A stretch of 29,198 nt of DNA from positions 1-29,198 of IMG/VR virus record IMGVR_UViG_3300010885_015116; one strand, 5' to 3'. Each line of letters opens with the position of its first letter. Position 1 is the first letter of the stretch. Positions 1-9,400 of the stretch are shown in pieces. Source of the DNA: a virus. The notes beneath the pieces were generated by a model that had not been told where the DNA came from, did not search any database, and saw nothing but the letters and a program-made list of their open reading frames with translations. The translations under genes and the position numbers were made by a program.

Positions 1-109
1 CTGTAGGGATCTTGAGGTGCCTACGAATTCTCTCAGCACTCCAGCCAGCCATAGCAACGTAGTCGGTTTGTTCATTGTCAAACGCAAATATCAATGCGCC
101 CGTGGTCAT
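1..109 (-). CDS. Partial CDS (N-terminal 36 aa), conserved phage protein, possibly glycosyltransferase-like
   Basis: The ATG at 109 opens a frame that stays open to the window edge, so only the first 36 codons are present. The start overlaps the stop of the 102-aa gene as ATGA, which suggests translational coupling. The peptide starts MTTGALIFAFDNEQ and continues with TDYVAMAGWSAERI and RRHLKIPT. From memory, this alternation of a hydrophobic strand (ALIFAF), a D/N-rich turn and a helix ending in LKIP is typical of the first Rossmann-like unit of phage proteins related to nucleotide-sugar transferases; this is an inference that cannot be tested on 36 residues. The catalytic part would lie outside the window. 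I am fairly sure it is a gene and unsure of its function. Confidence 0.7.
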   Translation of the reverse strand, partial: MTTGALIFAFDNEQTDYVAMAGWSAERIRRHLKIPT

Positions 110-414
110 CGTTTTTTACTTTGTTCTTCATATTCTACCAGCCACGCATTCATTTGTTCTTGCCAATGCCCATGTGATCGAGCAAACAGTTCCGGAACGT
201 TTACTCGCACAGGAGTTTCGTACAAGTCTAGTAGCACAACATCTTTGTCTTGAGCACAACTTAATAGAGTGCATTGCAGTTCAGGTCCTGCTCGCCACAT
301 GCCGCCTGCATGAGCAAACAACATCCGAGCCTCATATTTTTCTTTCAATACACGTCTTGCGGCCACGTGATCAAAACGTGCTCGTGCGTGAGCAATTAAT
401 GCGTCAGTATTCAT
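106..414 (-). CDS. Conserved phage protein of unknown function, 102 aa
   Basis: The protein is soluble, mostly helical and charged, with no signal peptide or membrane segment. It has an N-terminal basic helix (residues 1-30, many Arg/Lys/Ala), a middle strand-rich part (VVLLDLYETPVRVNV, residues 59-73) and a C-terminal amphipathic helix containing HWQEQMNAWLVEYEEQ (residues 83-98). I recall similar short proteins next to tail genes in aquatic T4-like phages, but no function is known to me. It lies just beyond the terminator that ends the structural gene run and overlaps the next gene by ATGA. No Shine-Dalgarno sequence precedes the ATG. Instead a TATAAT box ends 6 nt upstream, which would give a leaderless transcript. 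It could be a chaperone or a regulator of the following gene; that is speculation. Confidence 0.75.
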   Translation of the reverse strand: MNTDALIAHARARFDHVAARRVLKEKYEARMLFAHAGGMWRAGPELQCTLLSCAQDKDVVLLDLYETPVRVNVPELFARSHGHWQEQMNAWLVEYEEQSKKR

Positions 415-449
415 TGTAGTATTATAAAAGAAATCAGGGCAAAAGTCTA
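414..449 (-). promoter_or_regulatory. Candidate sigma70-type promoter overlapping the terminator, leaderless start
   Basis: On the minus strand a perfect -10 box TATAAT (421-426) lies 17 nt downstream of TAGACT (444-449), which matches TTGACA at four of six positions. The -35 element sits in the loop and second arm of the terminator hairpin. Transcription would begin at or next to the ATG at 414, which agrees with the lack of a ribosome binding site there. The -10 box could also be read as a degenerate T4-type late motif (TATAATAC against TATAAATA). Confidence 0.4.
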
Positions 450-464
450 CCTTTTGCCCTGATT
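421..464 (-). terminator. Rho-independent terminator closing the structural operon
   Basis: A perfect 14-bp inverted repeat (AATCAGGGCAAAAG at 432-445 and its complement at 451-464) encloses a 5-nt loop. On the minus strand the stem is followed by TCTTTTAT, a T-rich tract. It starts 12 nt after the stop codon of the 332-aa gene at 476. The plus-strand side has no T tract, so it should act on leftward transcription. This is the strongest hairpin I noticed in the window. Confidence 0.88.
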
Positions 465-475
465 GAGTTTGCCAA

Positions 476-1474
476 TTAGGCTACACTGGCTGCAATAGTG
501 GGTGTTCCCCACGAAGCAGATAAACCTTGAGCAGTTGCTGGTGGGAAGTATGTGACCAAAGTGGTTGGTGCAGTGGCCGCACCAATTGAAGTGGCTGGAC
601 TGGAAACTGCACTGCCGCCTGAAATATCAGCAGTGGTACCTGCGCCTGATGATCCATCACTGACCCAGGTTGTGACCAAAGTCAACACTGTGGAACTTGT
701 GGCTGTGGCTGTGGTACGAATATACTCACCGGAATATGGACTGGTGGCATTGTTCAATTGGAATATGGTGGCAGGCGATGCTGTTAGATTATACCAACCT
801 GTTGTGGTGGCTAGTGTAGTCTCTGTGCCACCTGAGCCACTAAGGCGGGTGGTACCAGTATATGCTTGTCCAGCAATAGTTTGGGTGGCAGCGTTTACCC
901 GGCCGGTAAGGTAGATTGACCCACATTGGCCAGCAAGTGTGTTCCAGTCTGGATCAGTGTCAGTACCAGTTGAACTCTTGCCATATTGCAAACGTACAAT
1001 GCCGCCTGCATTCCAGAAATAACGTGCTTGGTTGGCTGACGGGAATGTCACAGTGTGCGTAAATGTAATGGTCCAAGCGTCTTGTCCTGAACCAGTGGCT
1101 GTGGTTTTGCTTGTGGTGCCGGTGAATGTGCCATACTGTGTTCCTGATGCAACCGCGTTACCACGGTTGGTTGTGACACTTGTAATATCTGTTTGTACGT
1201 TGGCCAAAATACCAATTATGTTTCCTGTAACAGGTGCTGTTCTTGATGTTATGGTTGTGTTAGTTTGTGTACCTGATGTGCTCAAGTTGTTAACTATTGT
1301 GGCCCATTGTGTGGCTGTTACAGTTCCACTGGTGGCCACAGTGGCAATGTCAGTCTGTCCCCATCCTGCATCACCTGCACCTGTACTCCAGACACGATTT
1401 AGGCCTGCTGTGGTGTTACCTGCAAAGGTATTGTAATCTGCGGCTAGTATTTGTGATCCTGATGAATAAGTCAT
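476..1474 (-). CDS. Tail fibre/adhesin-like virion protein, 332 aa
   Basis: The protein is extremely rich in Thr, Ser, Gly and Ala and has no Lys-rich or catalytic segment, as in beta-structured phage fibre tips. The N-terminus reads MTYSSGSQILAADYNTF, followed by VWSTGAGDAGWGQ, an opening I recall from small tail-associated proteins of aquatic myoviruses. A central segment (about residues 135-175: ITFTHTVTFPSANQARYFWN, then AGGIVRLQYG) resembles a recurring beta-sandwich module of such proteins. A ribosome binding site (AGGA, in AGGAAAAAGAAATG) precedes the start. It is the last gene before the terminator and lies 12 nt behind the 400-aa fibre-like gene. The receptor-binding role is inferred from composition and position. 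Confidence 0.65.
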   Translation of the reverse strand: MTYSSGSQILAADYNTFAGNTTAGLNRVWSTGAGDAGWGQTDIATVATSGTVTATQWATIVNNLSTSGTQTNTTITSRTAPVTGNIIGILANVQTDITSVTTNRGNAVASGTQYGTFTGTTSKTTATGSGQDAWTITFTHTVTFPSANQARYFWNAGGIVRLQYGKSSTGTDTDPDWNTLAGQCGSIYLTGRVNAATQTIAGQAYTGTTRLSGSGGTETTLATTTGWYNLTASPATIFQLNNATSPYSGEYIRTTATATSSTVLTLVTTWVSDGSSGAGTTADISGGSAVSSPATSIGAATAPTTLVTYFPPATAQGLSASWGTPTIAASVA

Positions 1475-1486
1475 TTCTTTTTCCTG

Positions 1487-2689
1487 TTATTTGATGGTGA
1501 CAATGGCTTCTACTGTGCCAAGTCCTGCGTCTAATTTATCTACCAATGCGCGACCGATAACATTAAATGCATTTGCCTCTTCGGGTTGAGCAGATCGAGC
1601 AATGCCGTCCCCGGCCGAAATCAATCTGTCGCCTTTGCGTACTGCACCTGTAACACGCACAGGCACACGACCTGTCATGGCCACTGGAGGGTGTGTGTCG
1701 TTTTCGCCTGCACCACCGTTCATGGTAAATGCAGGGCGTGTAGAAATCACACCAAACACATTGTTGCTGGCATCTGTCCGGACCATGGTAATTTCGGCTG
1801 AGCCGCCCAGTTCAACCACTGTACCGGGTGTGTAAACTTCATCTGCGGCAAAACGTTCTGCAACGTCAGCATAAAGTGCTGTGGTTGCTGTGGCAAAAAT
1901 TGTGTTGAAGTAACTGCCCGATGATCCAATGTTACCAATTGCATTGCCTGCACCGTTGATGATGCCAGTAGCGGCACCGCCGGTGTTTACTGTGATTGTG
2001 CCCGAGCAAGCAGTATTAGAATCACTGCGCATGAATTGACTGCTGGTCAAACTATTCAAGGTCAATGCATTTGTTGCATTGCCCCAAACAGCATTGTTAG
2101 CAATACCAGTGGCCAAAGTGAGACCTGGGTTAATATCTTGTATGCCCCAACCTCCTCCAATTGCTGTTCCTGGAGTAAAAGTAGAGTATCTGCTGATCAT
2201 TCCCACAATTGAAGCATTGGAATATAATTCAATTATGGAACGTGCCACAGTTGAGGTGTCTGTTACTGTGGCAACAATAGCACCTGTTGTGCCTGTGCCC
2301 GGAGTAAATGCAGGACCTACCACAATCCAGGCAGTGCCTGTGTAAACATTCAACTGTTGATTAACTGTATCATACCATAAATCACCAGCGACATTTGAAG
2401 TTGGGGCAGTAGAACTGGCTGCGGCACCACCGATGGTCTTGAACGTAGAGCCGTTGTAGACTTGCATTGTGCCCGACGTTGAGTTCCACCAAAGTTGTCC
2501 AGTTAGCGGTGCTCCAGGTGCAGTGGTGTTGGCACCGTTTTCTAGTAGACGAATAAAGTTGTCATCTAAAAATTGCCCGTAACCAGCCCAGTTTTTGCCC
2601 ACCAGGGTCATGCTGGAATCAGTGTTGATGGTGCCATCTGCTATAACAGCAAAAATTGCGCCATCAGTTAGTGTAATTGTATATGACAT
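1487..2689 (-). CDS. Tail fibre-like protein with C-terminal conserved fibre domain, 400 aa
   Basis: Residues 1-60 form a conserved head (KNWAGYGQFLDDNFIRLLEN). Two tandem repeats of about 25-30 residues follow, each with a G-x-L-W core and a VY-x-G turn (GQLWWNSTSGTMQVYNG at 64-80; GDLWYDTVNQQLNVYTG at 102-118). Residues about 208-240 carry a fibre motif (SLTSSQFMRSDSNTACSG). Residues about 250-275 (NIGSSGSYFNTIFATAT) lead into a C-terminal domain starting ALYADVAERFAADEVY, with PGTVVELGG and GRVPVRVTGAVRKGD, a C-terminal unit I recall from many aquatic phage fibres. It shows no S74 peptidase (intramolecular chaperone) signature. The start follows GGAG with 6-nt spacing. The likely role is a distal fibre or baseplate-attached adhesin. 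Confidence 0.72.
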   Translation of the reverse strand: MSYTITLTDGAIFAVIADGTINTDSSMTLVGKNWAGYGQFLDDNFIRLLENGANTTAPGAPLTGQLWWNSTSGTMQVYNGSTFKTIGGAAASSTAPTSNVAGDLWYDTVNQQLNVYTGTAWIVVGPAFTPGTGTTGAIVATVTDTSTVARSIIELYSNASIVGMISRYSTFTPGTAIGGGWGIQDINPGLTLATGIANNAVWGNATNALTLNSLTSSQFMRSDSNTACSGTITVNTGGAATGIINGAGNAIGNIGSSGSYFNTIFATATTALYADVAERFAADEVYTPGTVVELGGSAEITMVRTDASNNVFGVISTRPAFTMNGGAGENDTHPPVAMTGRVPVRVTGAVRKGDRLISAGDGIARSAQPEEANAFNVIGRALVDKLDAGLGTVEAIVTIK

Positions 2690-2713
2690 GTGTTGCTCCG
2701 AATGCTCTATCTA

Positions 2714-2720
2714 TATTTAT
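2714..2720 (-). promoter_or_regulatory. Candidate T4-type late promoter, ATAAATA
   Basis: The minus strand reads CATAAATATAG here, against the T4 late consensus TATAAATA. It lies 24 nt upstream of the 400-aa start and includes the TAA stop of the 205-aa gene, leaving room for a short leader with a GGAG ribosome binding site. The assignment rests on motif match and position only. Confidence 0.45.
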
Positions 2721-3334
2721 GCTGTGCTCAAGTTAGTCAGCGTTTGTATGCGCACAGTATAGTCAATCTGTATCTGACGGTTTAAACTCTTTTGTACTGG
2801 GTGGAAAATTACATGGGTTAGCAATCTCAAATCGGTTGCACTACCCGCCCAGGCTTTTAGCCCTAATTCATCAAACACATATTCACCGTTGAAATTGGTT
2901 GAATTATCAAATGCTTGCTGTCCTGGCGGCTCGCCGTAATCCAACAAACAACTGACCAAAATATCAGTATAAACCTTGCCCGATGTATGTAATACAGACA
3001 TGTAGTTATTGGTAGGGTCTGTATCAGCGGCCGAATTGTCATCAACTACTTTGGCGTAGGTTTCGTTGTAAAGATCGGCATTGATGCCGGTGGTGTTTGG
3101 GGGCAAATAGGTAATAATGCCAGTGGGATCCACGCTGGATCCTCCGTTGCCAAATGCCATTTCGTAAATCCAACCACCGCCTTGTGCGCTGGTACGATTA
3201 CTGAGAGTTTCAGCAAGACTGATACTCATGTTTTCATAATGAATAGCGTTCTTTTTGTCCACAAAAATTTCGCCGTTATTTGGGTCAAATATTTTGACAA
3301 ATCCTTCAATTTTTACCATACCCGGAGAAATCAT
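2717..3334 (-). CDS. Baseplate/tail-associated virion structural protein, 205 aa
   Basis: The protein begins with a short module (VKIEGFVKIFDPNNGEIFVD, residues 7-26) followed by a helix-rich part (residues 27-60). The C-terminal segment has YVFDELGLKAWAG (about 150-162) and LLTHVIFHPVQKSLNRQIQI (about 170-189), a pattern I recall from tail proteins of aquatic T4-like phages that lie next to the wedge genes. No membrane segment, signal peptide or catalytic motif is visible. The start is preceded by GGAG with 8-nt spacing and overlaps the stop of the 47-aa gene as ATGA. Position alone might suggest a gp8 equivalent, but I see no sequence match to T4 gp8. The exact role is unknown. Confidence 0.7.
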   Translation of the reverse strand: MISPGMVKIEGFVKIFDPNNGEIFVDKKNAIHYENMSISLAETLSNRTSAQGGGWIYEMAFGNGGSSVDPTGIITYLPPNTTGINADLYNETYAKVVDDNSAADTDPTNNYMSVLHTSGKVYTDILVSCLLDYGEPPGQQAFDNSTNFNGEYVFDELGLKAWAGSATDLRLLTHVIFHPVQKSLNRQIQIDYTVRIQTLTNLSTA

Positions 3335-3474
3335 GCTCTAGTCTCCACAAAAGTTTCTTGAGTTTTTGGATCAAAAATCTTTACAAAACCTGTAACCGAA
3401 ACTGAACCCGTTTCGTTGGGACGCTTTGGTTGTGAGTTTGTTTCTTGTTTTATAGGTTGATCTTTTTGTATCAT
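3331..3474 (-). CDS. Small protein, 47 aa, sharing the N-terminal motif of the next protein
   Basis: ATG at 3474 and TGA at 3331-3333 give 47 residues. The TGA overlaps the ATG of the 205-aa gene (ATGA). An AAGG ribosome binding site lies 10 nt upstream, within the 19-nt gap behind the giant gene. The first 22 residues are polar (MIQKDQPIKQETNSQPKRPN). Residues 25-44 read VSVTGFVKIFDPKTQETFVE, which aligns with VKIEGFVKIFDPNNGEIFVD of the 205-aa protein: GFVKIFDP is identical and the E-x-F-V ending is shared. Proper gene signals plus conservation of the protein motif argue strongly that it is real and a partial duplicate of its neighbour. Function is unknown; it may bind the same partner as the 205-aa protein or attach to a fibre. 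Confidence 0.8.
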   Translation of the reverse strand: MIQKDQPIKQETNSQPKRPNETGSVSVTGFVKIFDPKTQETFVETRA

Positions 3475-3478
3475 GTTT

Positions 3479-3484
3479 TATTTA
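3479..3484 (-). promoter_or_regulatory. Weak late-promoter-like TAAATA
   Basis: The minus strand reads GGTAAATAAAAC between the AAGG ribosome binding site and the ATG of the 47-aa gene. It matches the TAAATA core but lies too close to that start to give it a leader. It could only serve as a promoter for the 205-aa gene downstream, or it may be an A-rich spacer. Confidence 0.2.
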
Positions 3485-3493
3485 CCTTGTTCT

Positions 3494-6400
3494 TTAGCCT
3501 CTAAAAAACTGTGCGGCCACAGTGTCAGTGTATTGCAAGCCTACACCATCGTACGCTGTGGTAGAGCCGGCGCCGTACCAGCCCAGTCCTTGACGTATTT
3601 GGATAGTTACTTGGTATCCTGCTGTGGGTGCTGTGTCAAACTCTACAGTAACTGGATTGTCACCAGTTACTGTATACCCGCTGGTTTGTAACAAACCACC
3701 TACATACACTAAAATGGCCTGTGCATCAAAGGTCGAATCTTCTAAACTTAGATCAACGTCTGCTGTAAAGATTGTGGTGGTTCCATCGGCCAATGTATCG
3801 GAGCCTACATATTGATTTTGATATATTACCGGTGCTAGGTTGTCACGACTTAAATTATAAACTATTGAATCTACAGAATGCAAATCAACTGCGGTTCCTG
3901 CAGTTCCTCTCAAGAGGCTGCTTACTGTATTTGCTATTAAATCACGTTCACGATACATGATGCGCTCACCATTAACAGTCAACACACCCCAAATGTTGTT
4001 GGCTAAATCAGGCTCTGCAAGAGCGCCAGCATTGTCTACATATACAATGTCATCATTGGCATACAAAGTTTGAGTCAATGTAGTGGTAGTTGCTGGGGTC
4101 ATTCTATAGGTGGCCTGTACTCCACGCATGTCTTGGAAGATACGCAATTCAAGTCCTGATACAGGATCAGTTTCAAGAATAACAATCACTGCACCTGCTG
4201 CCGGAGCAGTATTAAAAGTAACACCTGCGTTTACGCTGTCCCCATAATCAACAGTGTATTCAGTAGGAGAAACTACAACATTGTTGACCGCAACTTCCAC
4301 TTCCACAGATGCAGTAGGAGCGGCATATGGCCCAGCATCGCTGCCATCACCAGTGTACGTTGTGATTTGACGTGTGTAAACACGGAAGTCCATGGTATCA
4401 AATATTGCACCTGGCACTAATTCTTCAGGAGCATGACTTTCGTAAGGTCCAACAAATTCGCCACCATCTACGTTGATATCAGTTGCTAGAGTTCCTAGAT
4501 AAGGGTCAAGGAACGAACTTTCATAGATTGCATCAAGTATGGCAGGATCGTATGTGGGGCGACCTTCTGGACCATAACTGATGTTGTCAAAAGGATTGAT
4601 GTCAAAGTTGCCCACATCAAAGCCTGTGTTTTGAGAGAATGTGGGTGCGGTGACTTGTACGCCTGGATAGTCTACACCGTCAATTAACAAAGGTAAATCT
4701 AGTCCAGGTTCATTGGGTCCTGGCACATAAAAGCCCATGGTACGATCAACACCACTCAATGAACTGGCTGTAACCAAAGTCCAATCGTCAGGATCAAATG
4801 TTGTTCCTGTAACTGGTTGCCATGCGATTGCAGTTCCTGTGCCACTACCTGTACCAGTGGCAACAAATGTTACTCCTACTGTGTTTGAAACAGCACCAAT
4901 TGATATAAAATTAGTAGTGCCTAATGTTTTAATAGTATACGTAACACCAATTGTAAAAGATCCTGCAGTCACAGTCTTTGATGCTGACCATACGCGATCA
5001 TCGTAACGAACTAGAGTACCTTTAGGATAACTTACATTGGCTTCCCAAGGTACAATGGTGCTCACATATTGATAACGGTCATACTTGATAGTGGTGTTGA
5101 TGCTACGAACCAGGTTGTTGCCCATTACAGCAACAATCCGACCGCCTGTTCCGTTACCGCCCGACACAGTAATAATGGCTGTGCTGATATAGCCTGATCC
5201 AGGATCGGTAACAATTACCTGACTGATATTACCCGCACTGTTAACAACCGCGGTCATAGTTGCTTGTGTTACACAATCTCCAGTGACTGTGAGTTGAGGA
5301 GCAACAGTATATCCTGAGCCGCTGTCCGCAATCACAACATCTTGTATACTGAGTGTGTAGTTTTCAAACCAGAAACTATAGGGCTGTGTTTGCCACAGTG
5401 TACTATCGGGTGCTACATCACTGTAGGTACTAGGGTGGCCAGTTCCTGTTGCTGTACTCAAAGTGTAAGGAGTCAAGATTGGACTCATGTACTGATTTGG
5501 TACTTGTTCAGTGTTGTAGAATGCTGGCAAATCAAAGTCAGCCATACTACCTTGGTAATCATCAAAACCGTTATAAATCAAATTAAATTCACGTATTTGC
5601 ACATGATATGGTTTGATTTCTTGAATATAGTTCAGCACAAAGTCCTGGTTGTTTTTCTGATATGTTTGGTACGGAATCAGTTGGGCAATCTTGTGATCAA
5701 CGTCGATCAAACTGGTTTTGGTCAACCACTCAGGTGCTTCAAACTCGCTGAGTACAAAATTAAACATCAGCATCAATGCACGATTGCGTTCGATCAATAG
5801 GTCGCCAATCAACAGTTGTTCGTTGATGGCTTGTATAATCTTACGTGTTTCAGTCACTGGTTCTTGATCAAAGTGCTGTGCATCAAAAACTTCCACATCA
5901 AATCCAAAACGTCCCAGCGCATAGTCCCATAGTTCTGCTAGGAACTGTATGGTCCCATCTTGCAATCCCACACGGTCCCATCCAAGATTTGTTCTTAGAT
6001 AAATTTCATATTTGCCTTGACTGTTGGCAGTGACTTTTGCACTACTTCCCACTGGGGCTTGCGTTAAACTCAAGGTATTGAGGCTGGCCACGTTAGCGAC
6101 TTCAGCAATAATTTTAACGCTGGAATTGTATCCTGGCAAGTACCAAGTGACATATACCCAATAGTTTCTGGTATCGTAATTTTGCACACGACTCAAGAAC
6201 AGGGTGGCAAAAGTCTTGGTTGCTGTCACAGTGTAAATGGTCCATAGACCGTTTTGTGTGCTGTCGCTGACCACAAGATATTTGTACCCTACTGCAACCT
6301 GAGCAAAATCTTGGTAACTGAGTTCTTCAATGTTAGCCACACGTTTGTTCCAGGCACCAGTTCCTGCTTCTGGTTCAGCCTCACTGCTGTTTAGTAAACT

Positions 6401-9400
6401 GAAGTTTCTGGTTTCTGATATAGGGAATTGTAATAACACAGCATTGACATATTCCAAATAGTTTTGCAAGGCCAGGAACCTATCTGCAAACATACTTTGA
6501 CGTGGACGGAATTGCACACCATAACGTTGTGCTGGACTCAATGTAGGATCAGGCACAAGAGCACCTTGTGTGTTTACTCCGCAGAAACTGTCTTGTAATT
6601 TTGCATACAAATTGTCTGGTAAGAAACCATTAGCACGATCTTGTGGCAACAAATCATATTGCACATGGACATTGTCATCGGTTAGTTGTCGATCAAATTC
6701 AATACTGATCACAGTATCTTGGGCACTAATTTCTCCTATGGCATTGTAAATGGCTGTGGCGCTGGGGCTAACAAATGCCACATAAGGAATGCCACTGCTA
6801 CGAGGGTCAGCAATGTATCTGGCAATACCGCTGGGGCTGAGAGTTTTACCTATTGCAGTATTGATTGTGGTAATGTTTTTAACCCAGAAATAATATGTGG
6901 TTCCAAATACACCTGTTTTATTCAGTCCAGTGGTCACACTATAATTGGTTACAGTTCTAGGTGTACCAGGGCCTGTGTAGTTGGCCGGTGGGACAGAACT
7001 AGCAACCCATTGATATACATCAACACTACTGCCTGGGAACAATTGGCTCCATCTACGTGCGGCATACACAATGTCATCTTGATTGGGGTCAATAAATCTC
7101 ACTGAATTAGTATCCCACCAAATTTGTCCTTCTCTTGTGGCAGCCCAAATTTGACCATAATTGTTTTTGGCTCCTACATTGTAAGCAGCCGGATCAACTG
7201 CACCAATGTAGTCAATGTTTTGTCGTGCGGCACCTAATATTTTGCCTTGCAATGGATCAATGAAATCAAAGAATGTGGTTTTGGCACTGGTAATGCGATC
7301 GTATGTGAACACACCATTGATCAAGGCAATATCCACCACTGGTTGTTGTAAATTGATCGGTGTCCATGCCGGAGAAAGATCAGGATTATTAAAAATAGAG
7401 ACTGCTCCGTAATTGCGAGCAACCAATGAACTGTCTCCAAGATCATCTTTAGGGCTGCCGGCCAACAGTATACCATTGGTATAGTCAACAGAGGTGCCAT
7501 ATTGATCTAACTCAGTTACTGTTTGATCATAAATTTGTAGACCAAACGCAAACTTACCAGGATTTGTAACAGAGTCAGTGTCACTGGCAAAATAATCATA
7601 TGTGTATACTGCACCACTTTGAATCAATGGTCCATTGAATATTGTGGTCTTGCTGTCGAAATATGTGGTGCCACCATCAAATGTAGTTGGGCGATATATA
7701 TTACCACGCGGTGCACCCACAGTGAGTACAAGAGAAGTATTATCAATGTTGACATCGCTACCAAAGGCTGCATAGGCCACTGGGTAAGGACTAGAAATAG
7801 TTTGAGTGTACACAAAAGTTTCAAAAACCATGCTGTCAAAGATATTACCAATCAGGCCAGGTAGCACAGTCAACTTGTTGCCGGCTGTTGCGGCATCTGT
7901 ATTCTTGACACTAACTGTGAGCAAACCAAATGTTTGTGTTCCTGGAACAGCACCGGCACGGGCTATCACGTTGGGAACTGTGCTTGAGTTGATATCTTGG
8001 GCAAGCACTGCGGCCCAACTGCTGGGCTGCCAATATGTGGTATCATTCAAAGAAGTTCCTACTGGCACAGGTTTAATAGCAATCCAAAGACCTTGATTGT
8101 ATTCAACTATAGTATCAACGGTATAGGTCAGCGCATTGTTCCATGTGGTTGGTGTACTCAGGGCCACTTCCATGTTGTTGATTCTAATAGTGTTGCCAGG
8201 ATTTAGTCTAGCATTTACTGTTGATGTTGTTATGCCATACACACGACTTTGATTTACATCACGTTCTACTGATCCTGCTTCTGGCAAAACACTACCGTCT
8301 TGTGGTGCACCCACATACAAACTACAATTGTAGTGGCAAAGATCCACAGCCTGTCCAAAGTTTGCACCCTGGAATGGTGCGTTAGATCCAATGGTTTGAA
8401 TCAGGCTAAATGTGTTTACTTCAATCTCTAATATATCTCCTACTGCGGCAGGAATGGTCAAGGTAATCTCATTGGTGCCAGTTACTGTGTAGTCTCCTGA
8501 GGCATTACCTTCGGTGTTTGTTAAAAATTGATTGTTTAAAATTACCGATGTTGGGGCCACCAAAGTTGTATCAACTTGATACACAGTCTGCGTGTTGTCT
8601 GTCACAATAAATCTTTGTACAGACCGATCGTACACATAAGTTGATCCAGCATCGGACACTGAGTCATATGTGTCGTTTGGACAGCCAATTATGATTTGTC
8701 TACCGTCTGTGGAACAACTAACCGATTGGCCAAATCTTGCACTAACGTCAAGTCCTGCAGGGCTTAGTGTTTCAACATAGGTATAATAACTTTGCGTAGT
8801 CACAGCAATTGTGCCAGTTGGTATATGTGCAGAATCGAAGGTTATATTTCTAGTGCTATTGTTAAATGTATAATCGATGTTGGGCCGTTGAATTATGTCG
8901 TTTACTGTGACTTTAAAACTGTAGATATTGGTAGCACTATACAAATATTCATTTAATGAGAAAGTTTGTGTGACTCCGTTGCCTGTAAAAGTTTTACTTA
9001 CTCGGCGGCCAATTCTTAACACAAGATCCTGGGCTGGTGCTGTGTTTAACACCACGCTGGTCGCGGTCACTGTGTAATCAGTTGTGTAGGTCAACAGTTG
9101 ATTGGCAAGAACCACAAACAACTGTTCGTATTCTCCAGAATCGATTATCACGTTACTACTATAATTATAAACTGTCTGGACTCCATCAGTAACGTATTCT
9201 ACCTGTTGGGCTTCTATCTCTACCAAGCCATATGCATACACTTGATTGATGCCTGGTGCACCAATGTACATCCAGTTTTCATCTGGGCTGACCACAACGC
9301 TGGTGCCGAATTCACTGCTCGAATCTATGTAAGTATCATCAGGAACAGTTAATAAATTTGACAACACAAAAGTAGGACTGTTTGGAAATCTATAGATAAC

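Noticed and set aside
1487-2689. S74-type intramolecular chaperone peptidase at the C-terminus of the 400-aa protein
   Set aside because: The C-terminal domain is of the ADVAERFAADEVY/PGTVVELGG type and shows no S74 Ser-Lys signature that I can see.
2717-3334. 205-aa protein as gp8 of the baseplate wedge
   Set aside because: Position would suit, but I see no sequence resemblance to T4 gp8, so only a general structural role is given.
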